Source: a bacterium
Lineage (GTDB): Bacteria; Patescibacteriota; Saccharimonadia; Saccharimonadales; UBA4665
Direction of reading: 5' to 3'
Assembly: GCA_021850365.1 (NCBI GenBank)
Contig: JAJZMH010000002.1
Span: 1-33,198, forward strand
Length of the DNA: 33,198 nucleotides
Shown one piece after another: positions 1 through 9,642 of this stretch (positions are counted from its first letter, which is position 1; every line of letters begins with the position of its first letter). The notes under the pieces are model-generated. The model ran no database searches. It was given only the letters and a program-made list of their open reading frames with translations, and had not been told where the DNA came from. The position numbers and the translations under genes were made by a program.

Positions 1-287
1 GCTACTTCGAAAAATTGGTTATTTAAAATCATTTCCTCGGCTTTTGGAAAATCTATAAAAAAATAATTACTATCCTCTGCCCCTTTTTGGCTAAATTGTC
101 TTGGTTTTCTGGTTGTATAAGTTTTAATTTTAATAAAACCAGAATCTTTCAAAATTTCATTTATTAAGGTATCTTTACCGGAACTAGTTGGTCCGGATAC
201 ACTAATTATGGTCTTATTTTTAAAAACATCATTGTATTTTCTGGGGATTGAATAATTCTTAATTAAATCTAACAAATTTTGATTCAT
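1..287 (-). CDS. gmk: guanylate kinase-like P-loop nucleotide kinase, 3' end beyond window
   Basis: The reading frame starts at ATG 287 and runs off the left edge, so only about 95 N-terminal residues are visible. A P-loop lies near residues 31-40 (SGPTSSGKDT) and a TTRKPR motif at 58-63. The latter is typical of guanylate kinases, where it contributes to GMP binding, and is followed by the expected acidic and aromatic stretch. The family phosphorylates GMP to GDP. The residue after the P-loop GK is Asp rather than Ser or Thr, a variant I associate with some PhnN-like kinases. It lies directly downstream of lepA on the same strand. The family call is fairly sure; exact substrate cannot be settled from a fragment. 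Confidence 0.72.
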   Translation of the reverse strand, partial: MNQNLLDLIKNYSIPRKYNDVFKNKTIISVSGPTSSGKDTLINEILKDSGFIKIKTYTTRKPRQFSQKGAEDSNYFFIDFPKAEEMILNNQFFEV

Positions 288-321
288 TTGGATTATTTAT
301 AGCAAAATATATAACCTAAAA

Positions 322-2097
322 TCAATTTCTTTTAATCATAACCGTAAAAACACTTGGAGGTAAATCAATTCCTCCAATATTTTTTAACCTTGCTTTCCCT
401 CTTTTTTGTTTGGCTAAGACCTTCTTTTTCCTGGTCACATCTCCTCCATATAATCCAGAAGTTACGTCTTTACGGTATGCAGATATATCTTCCCTAGCTA
501 TGAATTTTCCACCAATTGCTGCCTGTAAGGAAACTTTGAAATTCTGTCTGGGAATTATTTCTTTTAATTTAGATACTGTTTCTCGACCTATTTTATGGGC
601 TTCATTTTTATGTACTATAATCGAAAGCGAGTCAATCTTTTGGTTGGCAATATAGAAATCTACTTTAACTAGATTTTCTACCCTATAATCGTCCATTTCG
701 TAATTAAATGAGCCAAATCCTGATGAAATACTTTTTAATTGATCGTAAAAATCTGTTAAAAGATTAGCAAGAGGTGCATTGAAACTAATCAATGCCTGCT
801 CATTAATATAGCTAATATTTCTTTGAAGTCCTCTTTTAGAAATTATTAAATTAAGTACATCTCCAAGATACTCTTTCGGCACTACAATTTCTCCTTTGAT
901 CCAAGGTTCTTTTATCTCAGATATTAAAGAAGAATCTTTTAGTTCATATGCACTTTTAATATTAGTTGTCTCTCCATTAGTGTAAGTTACTAAATAATCT
1001 GTTGAGGGGTTAGTTACTATTAGATCTAACCCGTATTCTCTTTCAAGTCTTTCTTTAATTATATCCATATGGAGTAGACCTAAAAAACCGATCCGGATTC
1101 CAAATCCTAATATAGGTGAATTTTCTAATGAATAAGATATAGCGGAATCACTTAATGAAAGTTTGTTAATTGCTTCTTTTAAATCATTAAACTGTTCATT
1201 TGAGGATGGAAAAAAGCCAGCATAAACAAATGGTTGTACGTTTTTAAAACCACTTAATGGATTTGAAGATGGGTTATTTAGTAGGGTTATTGTATCTCCT
1301 ACCTTTGCTTCAGAGGTTGATTTAAAATTAGTGACTATATATCCTATTTCTCCAGAAGTAATTTCAGATTGAGCCGACATATTAGGAGCCAAAAAACCAG
1401 TTTCAAGACAAATTCCTTGTGCTTTTGAGCCTATCATTAATATCTGATCATTTTTTGAGATTTTTCCATCAAATAAACGGACGTATAGTATAACACCCCT
1501 ATAATCATCATAATATGAATCAAAAATTAATGCTCTGGTTGGACTTTTCTTATCAATTTTTGGAGCTGGAATTTGATCAATTAAACTATTTAATAATTCC
1601 TCAACACCTTCTCCGGTTTTAGCGGATATTTTAAGAATATCTTCATCCTTACACCCTAATAAATTAATTATTTGCTTTGAACAGCTTTGAATATCTGCCG
1701 CACTTAAATCTATTTTATTAAGAACCGGTATTATCTTTAGATCGGCATTAATAGCTAAATAAACATTAGCCAGTGTTTGGGCTTGAATTCCTTGGGTAGC
1801 ATCCACGATCAAAACTGCACCTTCACATGCTTCTAAGCTTTTAGAAACTTCATAACTAAAATCTACATGTCCAGGAGTGTCGATTAAATTTAATTCATAT
1901 CCAATGTATTGCATCCGAACTGGTGCAAGTTTAATAGTTATACCTTTTTCACGTTCTAAATCCATTTTATCTAGAACCTGATTTCTCATATCTCTTTTTG
2001 AAATGGTTCCGGTCAATTCTAGTAATCTATCCGCCAGCGTAGATTTACCATGATCGATGTGAGCAATGATGCAAAAATTTCTTATATTATTTTCCAT
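322..2097 (-). CDS. lepA: Elongation factor 4 (LepA), ribosome back-translocase GTPase
   Basis: Translational GTPase of about 590 residues, the usual LepA length. Counting from the upstream ATG at 2109, G1 is AHIDHGKS (16-23), followed by DTPGH (G3) and NKID (G4). The C-terminal domain ends in the lysine- and arginine-rich stretch typical of LepA. The family rescues mis-translocated ribosomes under ionic stress. I prefer the second ATG (2097): the first overlaps a perfect TATAAT box (2113-2108 on the minus strand) as TATAATG. The product then begins MENNIRNF, as LepA proteins normally do. The gene lies 38 nt downstream of murJ and stops with TGA. Confidence 0.95.
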   Translation of the reverse strand: MENNIRNFCIIAHIDHGKSTLADRLLELTGTISKRDMRNQVLDKMDLEREKGITIKLAPVRMQYIGYELNLIDTPGHVDFSYEVSKSLEACEGAVLIVDATQGIQAQTLANVYLAINADLKIIPVLNKIDLSAADIQSCSKQIINLLGCKDEDILKISAKTGEGVEELLNSLIDQIPAPKIDKKSPTRALIFDSYYDDYRGVILYVRLFDGKISKNDQILMIGSKAQGICLETGFLAPNMSAQSEITSGEIGYIVTNFKSTSEAKVGDTITLLNNPSSNPLSGFKNVQPFVYAGFFPSSNEQFNDLKEAINKLSLSDSAISYSLENSPILGFGIRIGFLGLLHMDIIKERLEREYGLDLIVTNPSTDYLVTYTNGETTNIKSAYELKDSSLISEIKEPWIKGEIVVPKEYLGDVLNLIISKRGLQRNISYINEQALISFNAPLANLLTDFYDQLKSISSGFGSFNYEMDDYRVENLVKVDFYIANQKIDSLSIIVHKNEAHKIGRETVSKLKEIIPRQNFKVSLQAAIGGKFIAREDISAYRKDVTSGLYGGDVTRKKKVLAKQKRGKARLKNIGGIDLPPSVFTVMIKRN

Positions 2098-2113
2098 TTG
2101 ATTGTCCATTATA
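2098..2113 (-). promoter_or_regulatory. -10 box overlapping a false lepA start
   Basis: TATAAT at 2113-2108 is fused to an ATG (TATAATG). Only 10 nt separate this box from the next in-frame ATG at 2097, implying a leader of about 3 nt. No clear -35 hexamer was seen. Confidence 0.5.
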
Positions 2114-2135
2114 ACAAAAGGTTAAAAGATAATTG

Positions 2136-3737
2136 CTATATTTCAAATTTAACTGGTTTGGTAATGATCTGTTTAATTCGTTTTAGAAGTGGTCTAACTT
2201 CTTCAACATCGAAGATTGCTGACATTAAAATATGAACCGACATTGTTACCCCTACAATTAATAACAGTCGGCTTCCTAGGATAAATATCCCTTTTTCACT
2301 TATATATAGTGGGAATAATGAAATCATAATAAAACCAGCAACCATACTAAATCCAGTTACCGATATTATTCGAATAAGACCACTAATAAATTGAAGATTA
2401 ATTAATTTATGATCTCTTTTGATCATAATGAGAAGAAGTATTAATACTTCACTTGCTGCAACTATTGACTGCGCTAAAGCAAGTCCAGTTACGCCGTACA
2501 TACTTGGCCTACTTAATACAATGGCTAAGAAAATATTTAAAGCTATGGTAAATATAGAGACAAATAAGGGAGTTTTTGTATCTTTATGAGCATAAAACCA
2601 TCTAGAAATTATTGAATAAAGAATCCCGAAAAAAATTGCTAGTGCTAAATATCCAAAGATATTAGATATTTGTTGGTTTCCTTGAGAATAAATTAATCGT
2701 GCTAGATAACCTCTACAATAGTATCCAACAACTACAACTGGTGCACTTAACCAAATCATTACTCTTAATACTTTCAGGAATTCTTTTCTAAATAAATCGG
2801 GTCTATTTTGGGAAAGTCTTAAACTTAATTTAGGAAATACTGCAGTAGAAATTGCAGTCCCTAAAAGCAGAATAGGGGCGGTGCTTAAAATATAAGCATT
2901 GTTATAATTTGTTATTGAGCCAACACCAAGGCCTGATGCAACCCTAGTTTCAACAATTGCCTCAATTTGATCCATACCTTGATCTAATGATCTTGGTGGA
3001 AGATTTTTGAGCACTGTTCTGAAATCTTTATTCCTCCACATAATTCTTGGATTCCAATGAAAATTAGAATTATATGCTCCAATAATTACAACTATGAGCT
3101 GTAATATTGCACCTACTAATGCTCCAATACCAAGACCGACTATTCCTATATTGTCTTTGAAAACAAATATACTAATTATGATTGCTGTGTTGTAGAAAAG
3201 TGGAGCTATGGCATAGAAAAAAAACTTCCCTAGTGACTGCTGAACGGATGTTAAAATTCCAGAAATTGTAAATAGCAAAGGATTAAACGCTAAAAATCTC
3301 ATTATATCTGCAGCTGTATTAATATCTGCTGGTGGTAAGTTTGGAGCAACAATATATTGGATTAATTGATGAGCAAATATTAAAGTTAAAAATCCAAGTA
3401 TAAACATAACGACTGCTAAGAGATTCAGAATTGATGTTGCAAGTTCCCATGCACTCTTAGATCCTTTAGAATGGATTCTATCGGATAAAACAGGTAAAAG
3501 AGCTACCCCTAATACCCCAGCGGATAAAGTAAAGAAAAATAAATCAGGTATGTTAAACGCAGCGAAATAGGCATCAGTGCTATGTGGACCCAATATTGGA
3601 AAGTTGGCATTTACTAATTTGGTTCTTAAGAATCCTAAAAGTTGACTAAAAAAAGTTGCAAACATTAACAACGCAGCAGCATTGGTAACATTAAACCTAA
3701 TTTTTTTTGTTTGGATACTTTTGGCTTGCTCTTCCAT
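2136..3737 (-). CDS. murJ: MurJ/MviN-family lipid II flippase
   Basis: A 533-residue, very hydrophobic protein with about 14 predicted membrane segments, the usual size and topology for the MOP-superfamily flippase MurJ. The N-terminal region shows the family pattern: FFSQLLGFLRTKL, then DAYFAAFNIPDLFF and GVLGVALLPVLSD. MurJ moves lipid II across the inner membrane for peptidoglycan synthesis, which fits murC elsewhere in the window. A TATACT box lies 8 nt before the ATG, so the mRNA is probably nearly leaderless. It sits between ftsH and lepA on the same strand, 52 nt downstream of ftsH. Confidence 0.9.
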   Translation of the reverse strand: MEEQAKSIQTKKIRFNVTNAAALLMFATFFSQLLGFLRTKLVNANFPILGPHSTDAYFAAFNIPDLFFFTLSAGVLGVALLPVLSDRIHSKGSKSAWELATSILNLLAVVMFILGFLTLIFAHQLIQYIVAPNLPPADINTAADIMRFLAFNPLLFTISGILTSVQQSLGKFFFYAIAPLFYNTAIIISIFVFKDNIGIVGLGIGALVGAILQLIVVIIGAYNSNFHWNPRIMWRNKDFRTVLKNLPPRSLDQGMDQIEAIVETRVASGLGVGSITNYNNAYILSTAPILLLGTAISTAVFPKLSLRLSQNRPDLFRKEFLKVLRVMIWLSAPVVVVGYYCRGYLARLIYSQGNQQISNIFGYLALAIFFGILYSIISRWFYAHKDTKTPLFVSIFTIALNIFLAIVLSRPSMYGVTGLALAQSIVAASEVLILLLIMIKRDHKLINLQFISGLIRIISVTGFSMVAGFIMISLFPLYISEKGIFILGSRLLLIVGVTMSVHILMSAIFDVEEVRPLLKRIKQIITKPVKFEI

Positions 3738-3789
3738 CTTAAAATAGTATACGTAAAAAATTCAATTTAAAATATAGGCTAAATTTAAT

Positions 3790-5655
3790 TTAATAAAGTT
3801 TTGCGGTTTTAGCCATTTTTGCGCCTTCTAGAATTTTCGCAACCTCCTTCGAATCTATAGTTTCTTTTTCAATTAATTTATCTTTTAGTTTTTCTAAATA
3901 ACTACCATTAATTTTTAGAACCTCTTTAGCTCGATAAGCTGCTTCAGTAATTAATGCTTCTACTTCATCATCTATTAATTTAGCTGTTTCGTCTGAATAT
4001 TCTCTTTCATGCATTAGTCGATCCATCATCATTCCGTCATCTAATTTAAAGACTTGGTTTCGTAGTTTATTACCCATACCTTGATTAACAATCATATCTC
4101 TAGCAAGTTCTGCAGCGGCTTGAAGATCTGAACTTGCACCAGTAGTAATATGATCTCCTCCAAAAATTAGTTCTTCGGCAATTCTTCCGCCTAAACCTCT
4201 TGCGAGCATATCTTTAAATTGGACTAAACTAACAAATACACGATCTTCTGGTGGAATAAACCAAGTAACTCCGCCGGTTCCACCACGAGGAATTATGGTC
4301 ACTTTATGAACCGGGTCACTATCTGGTAATACTTGACCGACAATAGCATGACCAGCTTCATGATATGCAGTAGTTTTTTTATCTAGTTCAGTCATTACCT
4401 TAGATTTTCGCTCAGGTCCAATGGCAACTCTTTCAAATGCTTCAGTTACATCCTCTTGAGAAATTTGGGTATGATTATTCCTGGCAGCTATAATTGCAGA
4501 TTCATTCGCAATATTTGCTAAATCTGCACCTGAAGATCCTGCGGTTTTAGCTGCTAACGCATCAAGATCTACATCCTTAGCTAAAGGTTTTTTAGCAAAA
4601 TGAACTTTCAAAATTGCTTCTCTATCTTTTCTATCAGGTAATCCAATATTGACTCTTCGGTCGAATCTACCGGGACGTAATAAGGCTGGGTCAAGAACAT
4701 CAACACGGTTTGTAGCGGCAAGTACAATTACACTTTGACCTTGCTCAAATCCATCCATCTCAACCAAAATTTGATTTAGGGTTTGTTCTCTTTCGTCGTG
4801 TCCACCACCCATTCCACTTCCTCTTTTACGACCAACCGCATCAATTTCATCAATAAAAATTATACAAGGAGAATTCTTTTTGGCTTTTGCAAATAAATCT
4901 CTTACTCTTGATGCACCTACACCCACAAACATCTCAACAAACTCAGAACCTGAAATACTAAAAAATGGAACATTAGCCTCTCCAGCAACAGCTCTTGATA
5001 ACATTGTTTTTCCTGTTCCAGGAGGACCAACTAGCAAAACTCCCTTTGGTATTTTGGCTCCCAATGTAGAGAATTTCTTTGGGAATTTAAGGAATTCTAC
5101 CACTTCTTGAAGGTCTTGCTTAGCTTCATCGGATCCAGCAATATCAACAAAATTAATTTTATCTTTGTCGTTTCCATACAACCTTGCTCTACTTTTTCCA
5201 AAACTCAAAGCCTGATTGCCTTGTCCTTGAGCGCTTTTCATCATTAGATAAAGAATAATTCCAATAGCAATCACAGGACCTACCGTTTCAAAAACTCCCA
5301 ACCATACCGATGATGATGAAGTAATTGGATTTGCAATAACTTCAACTTTTGAGTAATTTAATCCTTCTGTTTTTAGAGTTGCATTAGGTTCTTCATATGT
5401 TTTTAAGGTTGGCTGACTTTTTCCCTTTTTAGTTATATCTATTTCATTCCCATTCACTTTAAAGGACGTATATTCACCCTTATTGGCGTTATTAATTGCC
5501 GTTGTAATTGGTATAGTTTGAAGATTATTTGGTTGATTAAGTGCCGAATAAAGAATTAATCCAAATAAGACAATCAATGCAATGAAACCTGCATTTTTCA
5601 TACTAGATTTATTGGTCGGTTTTAAAATATTTGGTTTATTAGGCTTTTTTGGCAT
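3790..5655 (-). CDS. ftsH: ATP-dependent zinc metalloprotease FtsH
   Basis: A 621-residue membrane AAA+ protease. There are two N-terminal membrane segments (about 22-40 and 121-139) around a small extracytoplasmic domain. The Walker A is GPPGTGKT (210-217), Walker B FIDEID (267-272), and the second region of homology includes the arginine-finger segment RPGRFDRR (327-334). The zinc-binding HEAGH is at 432-436, and a GASSDLQAA segment downstream supplies the expected Asp ligand. FtsH degrades membrane and regulatory proteins. All key residues are present. A TATAAT box lies 9 nt before the ATG. It follows tilS by 35 nt on the same strand. Confidence 0.96.
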   Translation of the reverse strand: MPKKPNKPNILKPTNKSSMKNAGFIALIVLFGLILYSALNQPNNLQTIPITTAINNANKGEYTSFKVNGNEIDITKKGKSQPTLKTYEEPNATLKTEGLNYSKVEVIANPITSSSSVWLGVFETVGPVIAIGIILYLMMKSAQGQGNQALSFGKSRARLYGNDKDKINFVDIAGSDEAKQDLQEVVEFLKFPKKFSTLGAKIPKGVLLVGPPGTGKTMLSRAVAGEANVPFFSISGSEFVEMFVGVGASRVRDLFAKAKKNSPCIIFIDEIDAVGRKRGSGMGGGHDEREQTLNQILVEMDGFEQGQSVIVLAATNRVDVLDPALLRPGRFDRRVNIGLPDRKDREAILKVHFAKKPLAKDVDLDALAAKTAGSSGADLANIANESAIIAARNNHTQISQEDVTEAFERVAIGPERKSKVMTELDKKTTAYHEAGHAIVGQVLPDSDPVHKVTIIPRGGTGGVTWFIPPEDRVFVSLVQFKDMLARGLGGRIAEELIFGGDHITTGASSDLQAAAELARDMIVNQGMGNKLRNQVFKLDDGMMMDRLMHEREYSDETAKLIDDEVEALITEAAYRAKEVLKINGSYLEKLKDKLIEKETIDSKEVAKILEGAKMAKTAKLY

Positions 5656-5690
5656 ATTTTAATAATTATATCCTTATTAATTTTATATTT

Positions 5691-6593
5691 CTAACTTTTA
5701 TGGTTTTTAAATAAAACCTTATCTTTATTTATTATAAAGAAATTTTGTTTTGATATTTCTATTGTAACATTGTTTGGTAATGTTTTTAAAGAATTTGTTA
5801 GTCTTTTAATAGTCTGAGTAGAATAATCATTGATTTTATTACTAATTAACAAATAGACAATAAATTCATTTTGAATTTCATAGTCTAGTGAACAAAACCA
5901 TAATCTTGAAAATTGATTTTTTTTAACTTTTTCAAAATATATTTTGGAGATAATTTTATCTATTTCTTGTCCGATAATACGATTTTTATTAATTAAATTA
6001 ATTATTTTAAGTCGGTCTTCTTCAGATAATTTAGGTAAAATATTAATTCTTAAATAATTTCTTAAATATTTCGTATTTTTGTTAGTAGAATCTTCGTTCC
6101 AAGATAATTTGTTTTTTATAGCATAATCAATGATTGTTTTCTTACTGTAGTTTAATAATGGTCGTTTAATGGTAGCATTATCTTTTAGAGAAAATAGTCC
6201 TCTATAGTGAGTTCCTCTTAGCATATTGATAAAAGCTGTTTCAATTAAATCATCCTGGTGATGGGCGGTTATAATTCCATCGGAATTAGCCTGTTTTTTA
6301 ATTTGACTAAGGAATTGATATCTTTTTTTCCTGGCCAAATCTTCACTAGTTGTTGAGGCTAATTTACCCTCCTTATAGTAAAATTTTAATCCGTATTTTT
6401 TTGAAAGTTTTTGAACTAATAAGCGGTCTTTTTTAGAGTCTTTTCTGATTCCATGATCATAATGAGCCACAATAATGTTTTTTTTAGATTCAGGATTAGA
6501 TCTAGCCATAAGATCTAAAAGCACCATAGAATCTACACCCCCACTGACCCCAAGCACATATTTACCAGATAACTTTTCTAGTTGAATATCCAT
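5691..6593 (-). CDS. tilS: tRNA(Ile)-lysidine synthase TilS
   Basis: A 300-residue N-type ATP pyrophosphatase with PP-loop SGGVDS at residues 17-22, followed by AHYDHGIR and TAHHQDDLIETAFINMLRG, the TilS signature. The enzyme converts C34 of tRNA-Ile(CAU) to lysidine so that it reads AUA as isoleucine. It is shorter than the E. coli enzyme and appears to lack the full C-terminal domains, as in other compact TilS proteins. A candidate substrate tRNA is at 20968-21043. A TAATAT box 7 nt before the ATG suggests leaderless translation. Confidence 0.93.
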   Translation of the reverse strand: MDIQLEKLSGKYVLGVSGGVDSMVLLDLMARSNPESKKNIIVAHYDHGIRKDSKKDRLLVQKLSKKYGLKFYYKEGKLASTTSEDLARKKRYQFLSQIKKQANSDGIITAHHQDDLIETAFINMLRGTHYRGLFSLKDNATIKRPLLNYSKKTIIDYAIKNKLSWNEDSTNKNTKYLRNYLRINILPKLSEEDRLKIINLINKNRIIGQEIDKIISKIYFEKVKKNQFSRLWFCSLDYEIQNEFIVYLLISNKINDYSTQTIKRLTNSLKTLPNNVTIEISKQNFFIINKDKVLFKNHKS

Positions 6594-6663
6594 ATACTTA
6601 ATATTAAACTAATTTATCTTTAATTAAATAAAGACTATAATTTAAATTAAATAATAAACAAAA

Positions 6664-7458
6664 ATGTTAATTAAAATAATTATATATATTATCGTTGGCA
6701 TAGTTTCTGGAGCGATCAATGCAGTTGCTGGAGGAGGAACAATTCTTGCCTTTCCAATATTCATGTTATTTGGAAACAGTGCCCTAGTTGCTAATGGAAC
6801 CTCTAATCTACCGATTATGTTAGGGCAACTTTCTTCTTCTATAGGTTATTTGAAACATCTTAAGAAAATACCCCTTAAATATTATCTTATAACTATTCCC
6901 TGTATAATTGGTGCTGTTTTAGGTGCATATTTGTTAGTAAAAACACCAAACCTAGAATTCGAAGAAATTACTCCTTTTTTAATTATTTTTGCTCTTGTAT
7001 TGTTTATTTTCCAACCATATATAGTTGCCAGAGTTTATAGAGCTAACAAGAAACAATATACTAAACTAAGTCCACCAATTTGGTTAATAATTATAACAGG
7101 AATATTATCGATTTATGCTGGATATTATGGTGGAGGATTTGGATTAACTATGTTAGTAATCCTAAGCCTTTCTAGTTTAAATAATATTCACCAAATGAAT
7201 GGTTTAAAAAATGTTCTTGGTTTTCTAGAAGCTCTCATTTCCATAATAATTTTAGGTAAGTATCATTTAATAAATCTAAATATTGGCTTACTTACTGGTT
7301 TTGGGGCTATATTTGGTGGATATTTTGGAGCTAAATTTGCAACCAAAATTTCTTTGAAATATCTTAGGATTATTATTATTTTAATTGGTATTTTAACTGC
7401 AGCTTATTTCGTTTTGATTAATCCTAAAGTTGGTCATATCCTTAAACATTTATTATAA
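6664..7458 (+). CDS. TSUP (TauE/SafE) family membrane permease
   Basis: A 264-residue protein with about eight hydrophobic segments. It has the TSUP pattern near the N-terminus (SGAINAVAGGGTILAFP) and a related glycine-rich repeat in the second half (YAGYYGGGFGLTMLV), reflecting the internal duplication of the family. TSUP proteins are thought to export sulfite, sulfoacetate or other organic anions. The substrate cannot be assigned here because the neighbours give no pathway hint. It is divergent from tilS. A TATAAT box lies about 25 nt before the start. The stop lies 16 nt upstream of a tRNA gene. Confidence 0.85.
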   Translation: MLIKIIIYIIVGIVSGAINAVAGGGTILAFPIFMLFGNSALVANGTSNLPIMLGQLSSSIGYLKHLKKIPLKYYLITIPCIIGAVLGAYLLVKTPNLEFEEITPFLIIFALVLFIFQPYIVARVYRANKKQYTKLSPPIWLIIITGILSIYAGYYGGGFGLTMLVILSLSSLNNIHQMNGLKNVLGFLEALISIIILGKYHLINLNIGLLTGFGAIFGGYFGAKFATKISLKYLRIIIILIGILTAAYFVLINPKVGHILKHLL

Positions 7459-7474
7459 TAACTATGGTTAATAA

Positions 7475-7551
7475 GGCGACGTAGCTCAGCTGGTTAGAGC
7501 ACAGGACTCATAAGCCTGGGGTCAGTGGTTCAAGTCCACTCGTCGCTACCA
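7475..7551 (+). tRNA. tRNA-Met(CAU), elongator type, CCA encoded
   Basis: Full cloverleaf: acceptor GGCGACG/CGTCGCT (G1-U72 wobble), D-arm GCTC/GAGC, anticodon loop CTCATAA, T-loop TTCAAGT, discriminator A and encoded CCA (7549-7551). The variable segment GGGGTCA matches elongator tRNA-Met rather than Ile2. The anticodon stem has an A31-G39 mismatch. The last codons of a serine recombinase gene lie antisense over its 3' half, which suggests that this tRNA is the integration site of the adjoining element. Confidence 0.9.
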
Positions 7552-9052
7552 AATCGTCTTTTTTTGCTTTTTTTTCAGTTATTTTGTTTAATAACAGATA
7601 AGAATCTATATCTTCTGTGGTTCCAAATCCGGTTTCAAAATCATAAGGTATTCCAAATGGAAAAAGTAATGACTGAATAGCTCGCCTACTTCTTGTACTG
7701 GCTCGGTTCCAGAAAATATCGGGAGTCTGGATAAAAGTCATAGCTTCATCTACGACCTGTTCTTTTTCTTTAACGTAACTGTCCATTTCGACCTTTTCTT
7801 GTTCTAAAGTTTCTATTTTTTCATCCAATCTATTTATTTGTTCATTCTTATCTTCTTCGGTAATCTTATCTGCAATAAATTTTTGATTTGTCGAGAATCT
7901 AAGCTCTTTACAAGTCTGTATCTCCCGATTAACTTGTGTAGCAGTTTCTAGAGCTTTTCCATACTCATCATTCCAGGCCTTCATTACTAAGGTCTTGTAT
8001 AGCCTTGCAATTCCTTTATTTAACGGTCTACGAGCCTCTAAGAGCTCTCTAAATTGTCTATGCACTTTATCTACGTCTACGCTAGCTTTTTTGCCTGTAA
8101 TGACTCTAGTACACGTCTTACGGCCACATTGGTATAATGAGTAGTTTCTACTTCTTCCTCTTGGTGCACTAGCCGTTAATTTATTTCCGCAATTAGTACA
8201 AAGCAATGTTCCTCTAAGAGAATAAAGATCGTCTCCTTTTATTACAATTATCTTCTTATTTTTGTTGATTATATCTATATTCTTATAAATAATTTCTTCA
8301 TCAACTAAGGGAATATGTCTGCCCTTTATAACCTTATCGCTAAGTTTATTTTTAGTATAACCAGAATAGAAGAAATTTATGAGGAGCTTTTTCATTGCCT
8401 CGTATGATTTTGGCTTACCGCTCTTTGTTTTAATGCCTATTTCGAATGCATAACGAGAAATATCGGTTACACTATAAAGTCCCGTTGCAAACTTATTAAG
8501 AACATCTTGTACTTTAGATCCATATACAGAATCAATAACTACGCTCCTGTTTCGTTTTATATAACCTATCGGTGCACTATGAGGCCATTCTCCTTGTTCA
8601 ACTCTTTGTCTCATGCCTGTTACACTTCTAATGGCTCTAATTTCATTATCAAATTGAGCTGCAGCAGCTAATATAGCTTCTAGAAATCTTCCTACTGGAT
8701 CATCATCTATAGGCTCTGTAACCGATACTATCTTTACTCCATACTTCCCAAGAGCAACCTTAATCCCATAATAGTCTCCTAAGTTTCTTGCTAATCTATC
8801 GATTTTCCAGATATATAAAACTTCTATCTTTCCCTTATTGTTTTTAACAAATTGGAGCATTCTCTGAAGTTCAGGGCGATCTGCAAATTTAGCAGATTCT
8901 CCTTTATCACTAAATATATTTATATCTGGAATTTGTATATTTTGTTGCTTATATGCAAATGCTTTGCACTCTTTTTCTTGGTTATCTAAACTTAATCGTT
9001 TCTCTGCCTGTTCTTTTGTTGAGACTCTTGTATAGATGATTCCTACGCTCAT
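7508..9052 (-). CDS. Large serine recombinase (resolvase N-domain, recombinase domain, zinc ribbon)
   Basis: A 514-residue site-specific recombinase. The resolvase domain begins IIYTRVSTKEQ with nucleophile Ser11 and includes DRPELQRML (58-66) and KIDRLARN (83-90). A recombinase domain follows (around PHSAPIGY, 157-164). Next come a zinc ribbon with C285, C288, C309 and C314 and a coiled coil (about 340-440). The last 14 residues (VATSGLEPLTPGL and the codons around them) are encoded antisense to tRNA-Met, with the stop in the tRNA anticodon region. This layout is typical of an integrase whose attachment site is the tRNA 3' part. It probably mobilises DNA lying to its right. Confidence 0.92.
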   Translation of the reverse strand: MSVGIIYTRVSTKEQAEKRLSLDNQEKECKAFAYKQQNIQIPDINIFSDKGESAKFADRPELQRMLQFVKNNKGKIEVLYIWKIDRLARNLGDYYGIKVALGKYGVKIVSVTEPIDDDPVGRFLEAILAAAAQFDNEIRAIRSVTGMRQRVEQGEWPHSAPIGYIKRNRSVVIDSVYGSKVQDVLNKFATGLYSVTDISRYAFEIGIKTKSGKPKSYEAMKKLLINFFYSGYTKNKLSDKVIKGRHIPLVDEEIIYKNIDIINKNKKIIVIKGDDLYSLRGTLLCTNCGNKLTASAPRGRSRNYSLYQCGRKTCTRVITGKKASVDVDKVHRQFRELLEARRPLNKGIARLYKTLVMKAWNDEYGKALETATQVNREIQTCKELRFSTNQKFIADKITEEDKNEQINRLDEKIETLEQEKVEMDSYVKEKEQVVDEAMTFIQTPDIFWNRASTRSRRAIQSLLFPFGIPYDFETGFGTTEDIDSYLLLNKITEKKAKKDDLVATSGLEPLTPGL

Positions 9053-9098
9053 GGAATCATTTTAACATTATTAGTCTTTTATTTGCATCTATCGATTT

Positions 9099-9254
9099 CT
9101 AATTTGGAACCGAATCAATTATTTTATCTATAGCAATACTATTTAATAAAGCTATCAAATCCTCTATTTGTCCATCTGCTAAATGCCTAAAATCTTTTCC
9201 TAATAATTTTCTGGCTTCTTTAATGGTTATAATTGGTTTATCGGAGATCAACAT
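9099..9254 (-). CDS. Small recombinase-associated protein, unknown function
   Basis: I choose the ATG at 9254 (51 residues) because a GGGGAG ribosome-binding site sits 8-9 nt upstream; an in-frame ATG at 9281 lacks one. The protein is helical with the pattern PIITIKEARKLLGKDFRHL, then a segment rich in Asp, Glu and Leu. Similar short proteins recur, from memory, beside recombinases in candidate-phyla genomes, but I cannot name a function. It overlaps the 3' end of the next gene upstream by 17 nt, indicating translational coupling, and ends 46 nt before the recombinase start. Confidence 0.65.
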   Translation of the reverse strand: MLISDKPIITIKEARKLLGKDFRHLADGQIEDLIALLNSIAIDKIIDSVPN

Positions 9255-9549
9255 TTTGTCTATCTCCCCTAATAAAACCATTGGCCTGATTTACGTAAGT
9301 AGTAAATAATCTCTCTGGGTATTTACCATCGCTTGCTCGAGCCATCCAATCACGGATTTGTTGAGCTCCAAACCTATAAATTGCTTTGCAATACCACTTT
9401 TTATAACTAGGGTTTTTGTAGAGCTTAACTAGTTCATCCGATAATCTATCGACTTCATCAAGTGAAACATTCTTAACTAAATCTCTTTTTTTAAATGAAT
9501 CATTTGCCAACTGAGAATTATTAAGTATTTCTTTAATGCCATTTGTCAT
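9238..9549 (-). CDS. Hypothetical protein, 103 aa, in recombinase operon
   Basis: A 103-residue, mostly helical soluble protein with a tryptophan- and arginine-rich middle (KKWYCKAIYRFGAQQIRDWMARAS). No membrane segment or catalytic motif is evident and I do not recognise the family. Its 3' end overlaps the following small gene, so the two and the recombinase probably form one accessory operon. A TATAGT box lies 7 nt before the ATG, suggesting a leaderless mRNA. A role in element transfer or recombination control would be inference from location only. Confidence 0.6.
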   Translation of the reverse strand: MTNGIKEILNNSQLANDSFKKRDLVKNVSLDEVDRLSDELVKLYKNPSYKKWYCKAIYRFGAQQIRDWMARASDGKYPERLFTTYVNQANGFIRGDRQNVDLR

Positions 9550-9642
9550 ACTACCGACTATAGGTTATTAGATAAGCTTAGTTAGGAAAGTCCGATTTTA
9601 AATCTTGGTCTAATACATAATTAAAGTGTTAATTTAGCAAAA

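Noticed and set aside
4880-5110. Plus-strand frame antisense to ftsH
   Set aside because: Lies wholly inside a conserved AAA+ gene in the opposite strand; a shadow frame.
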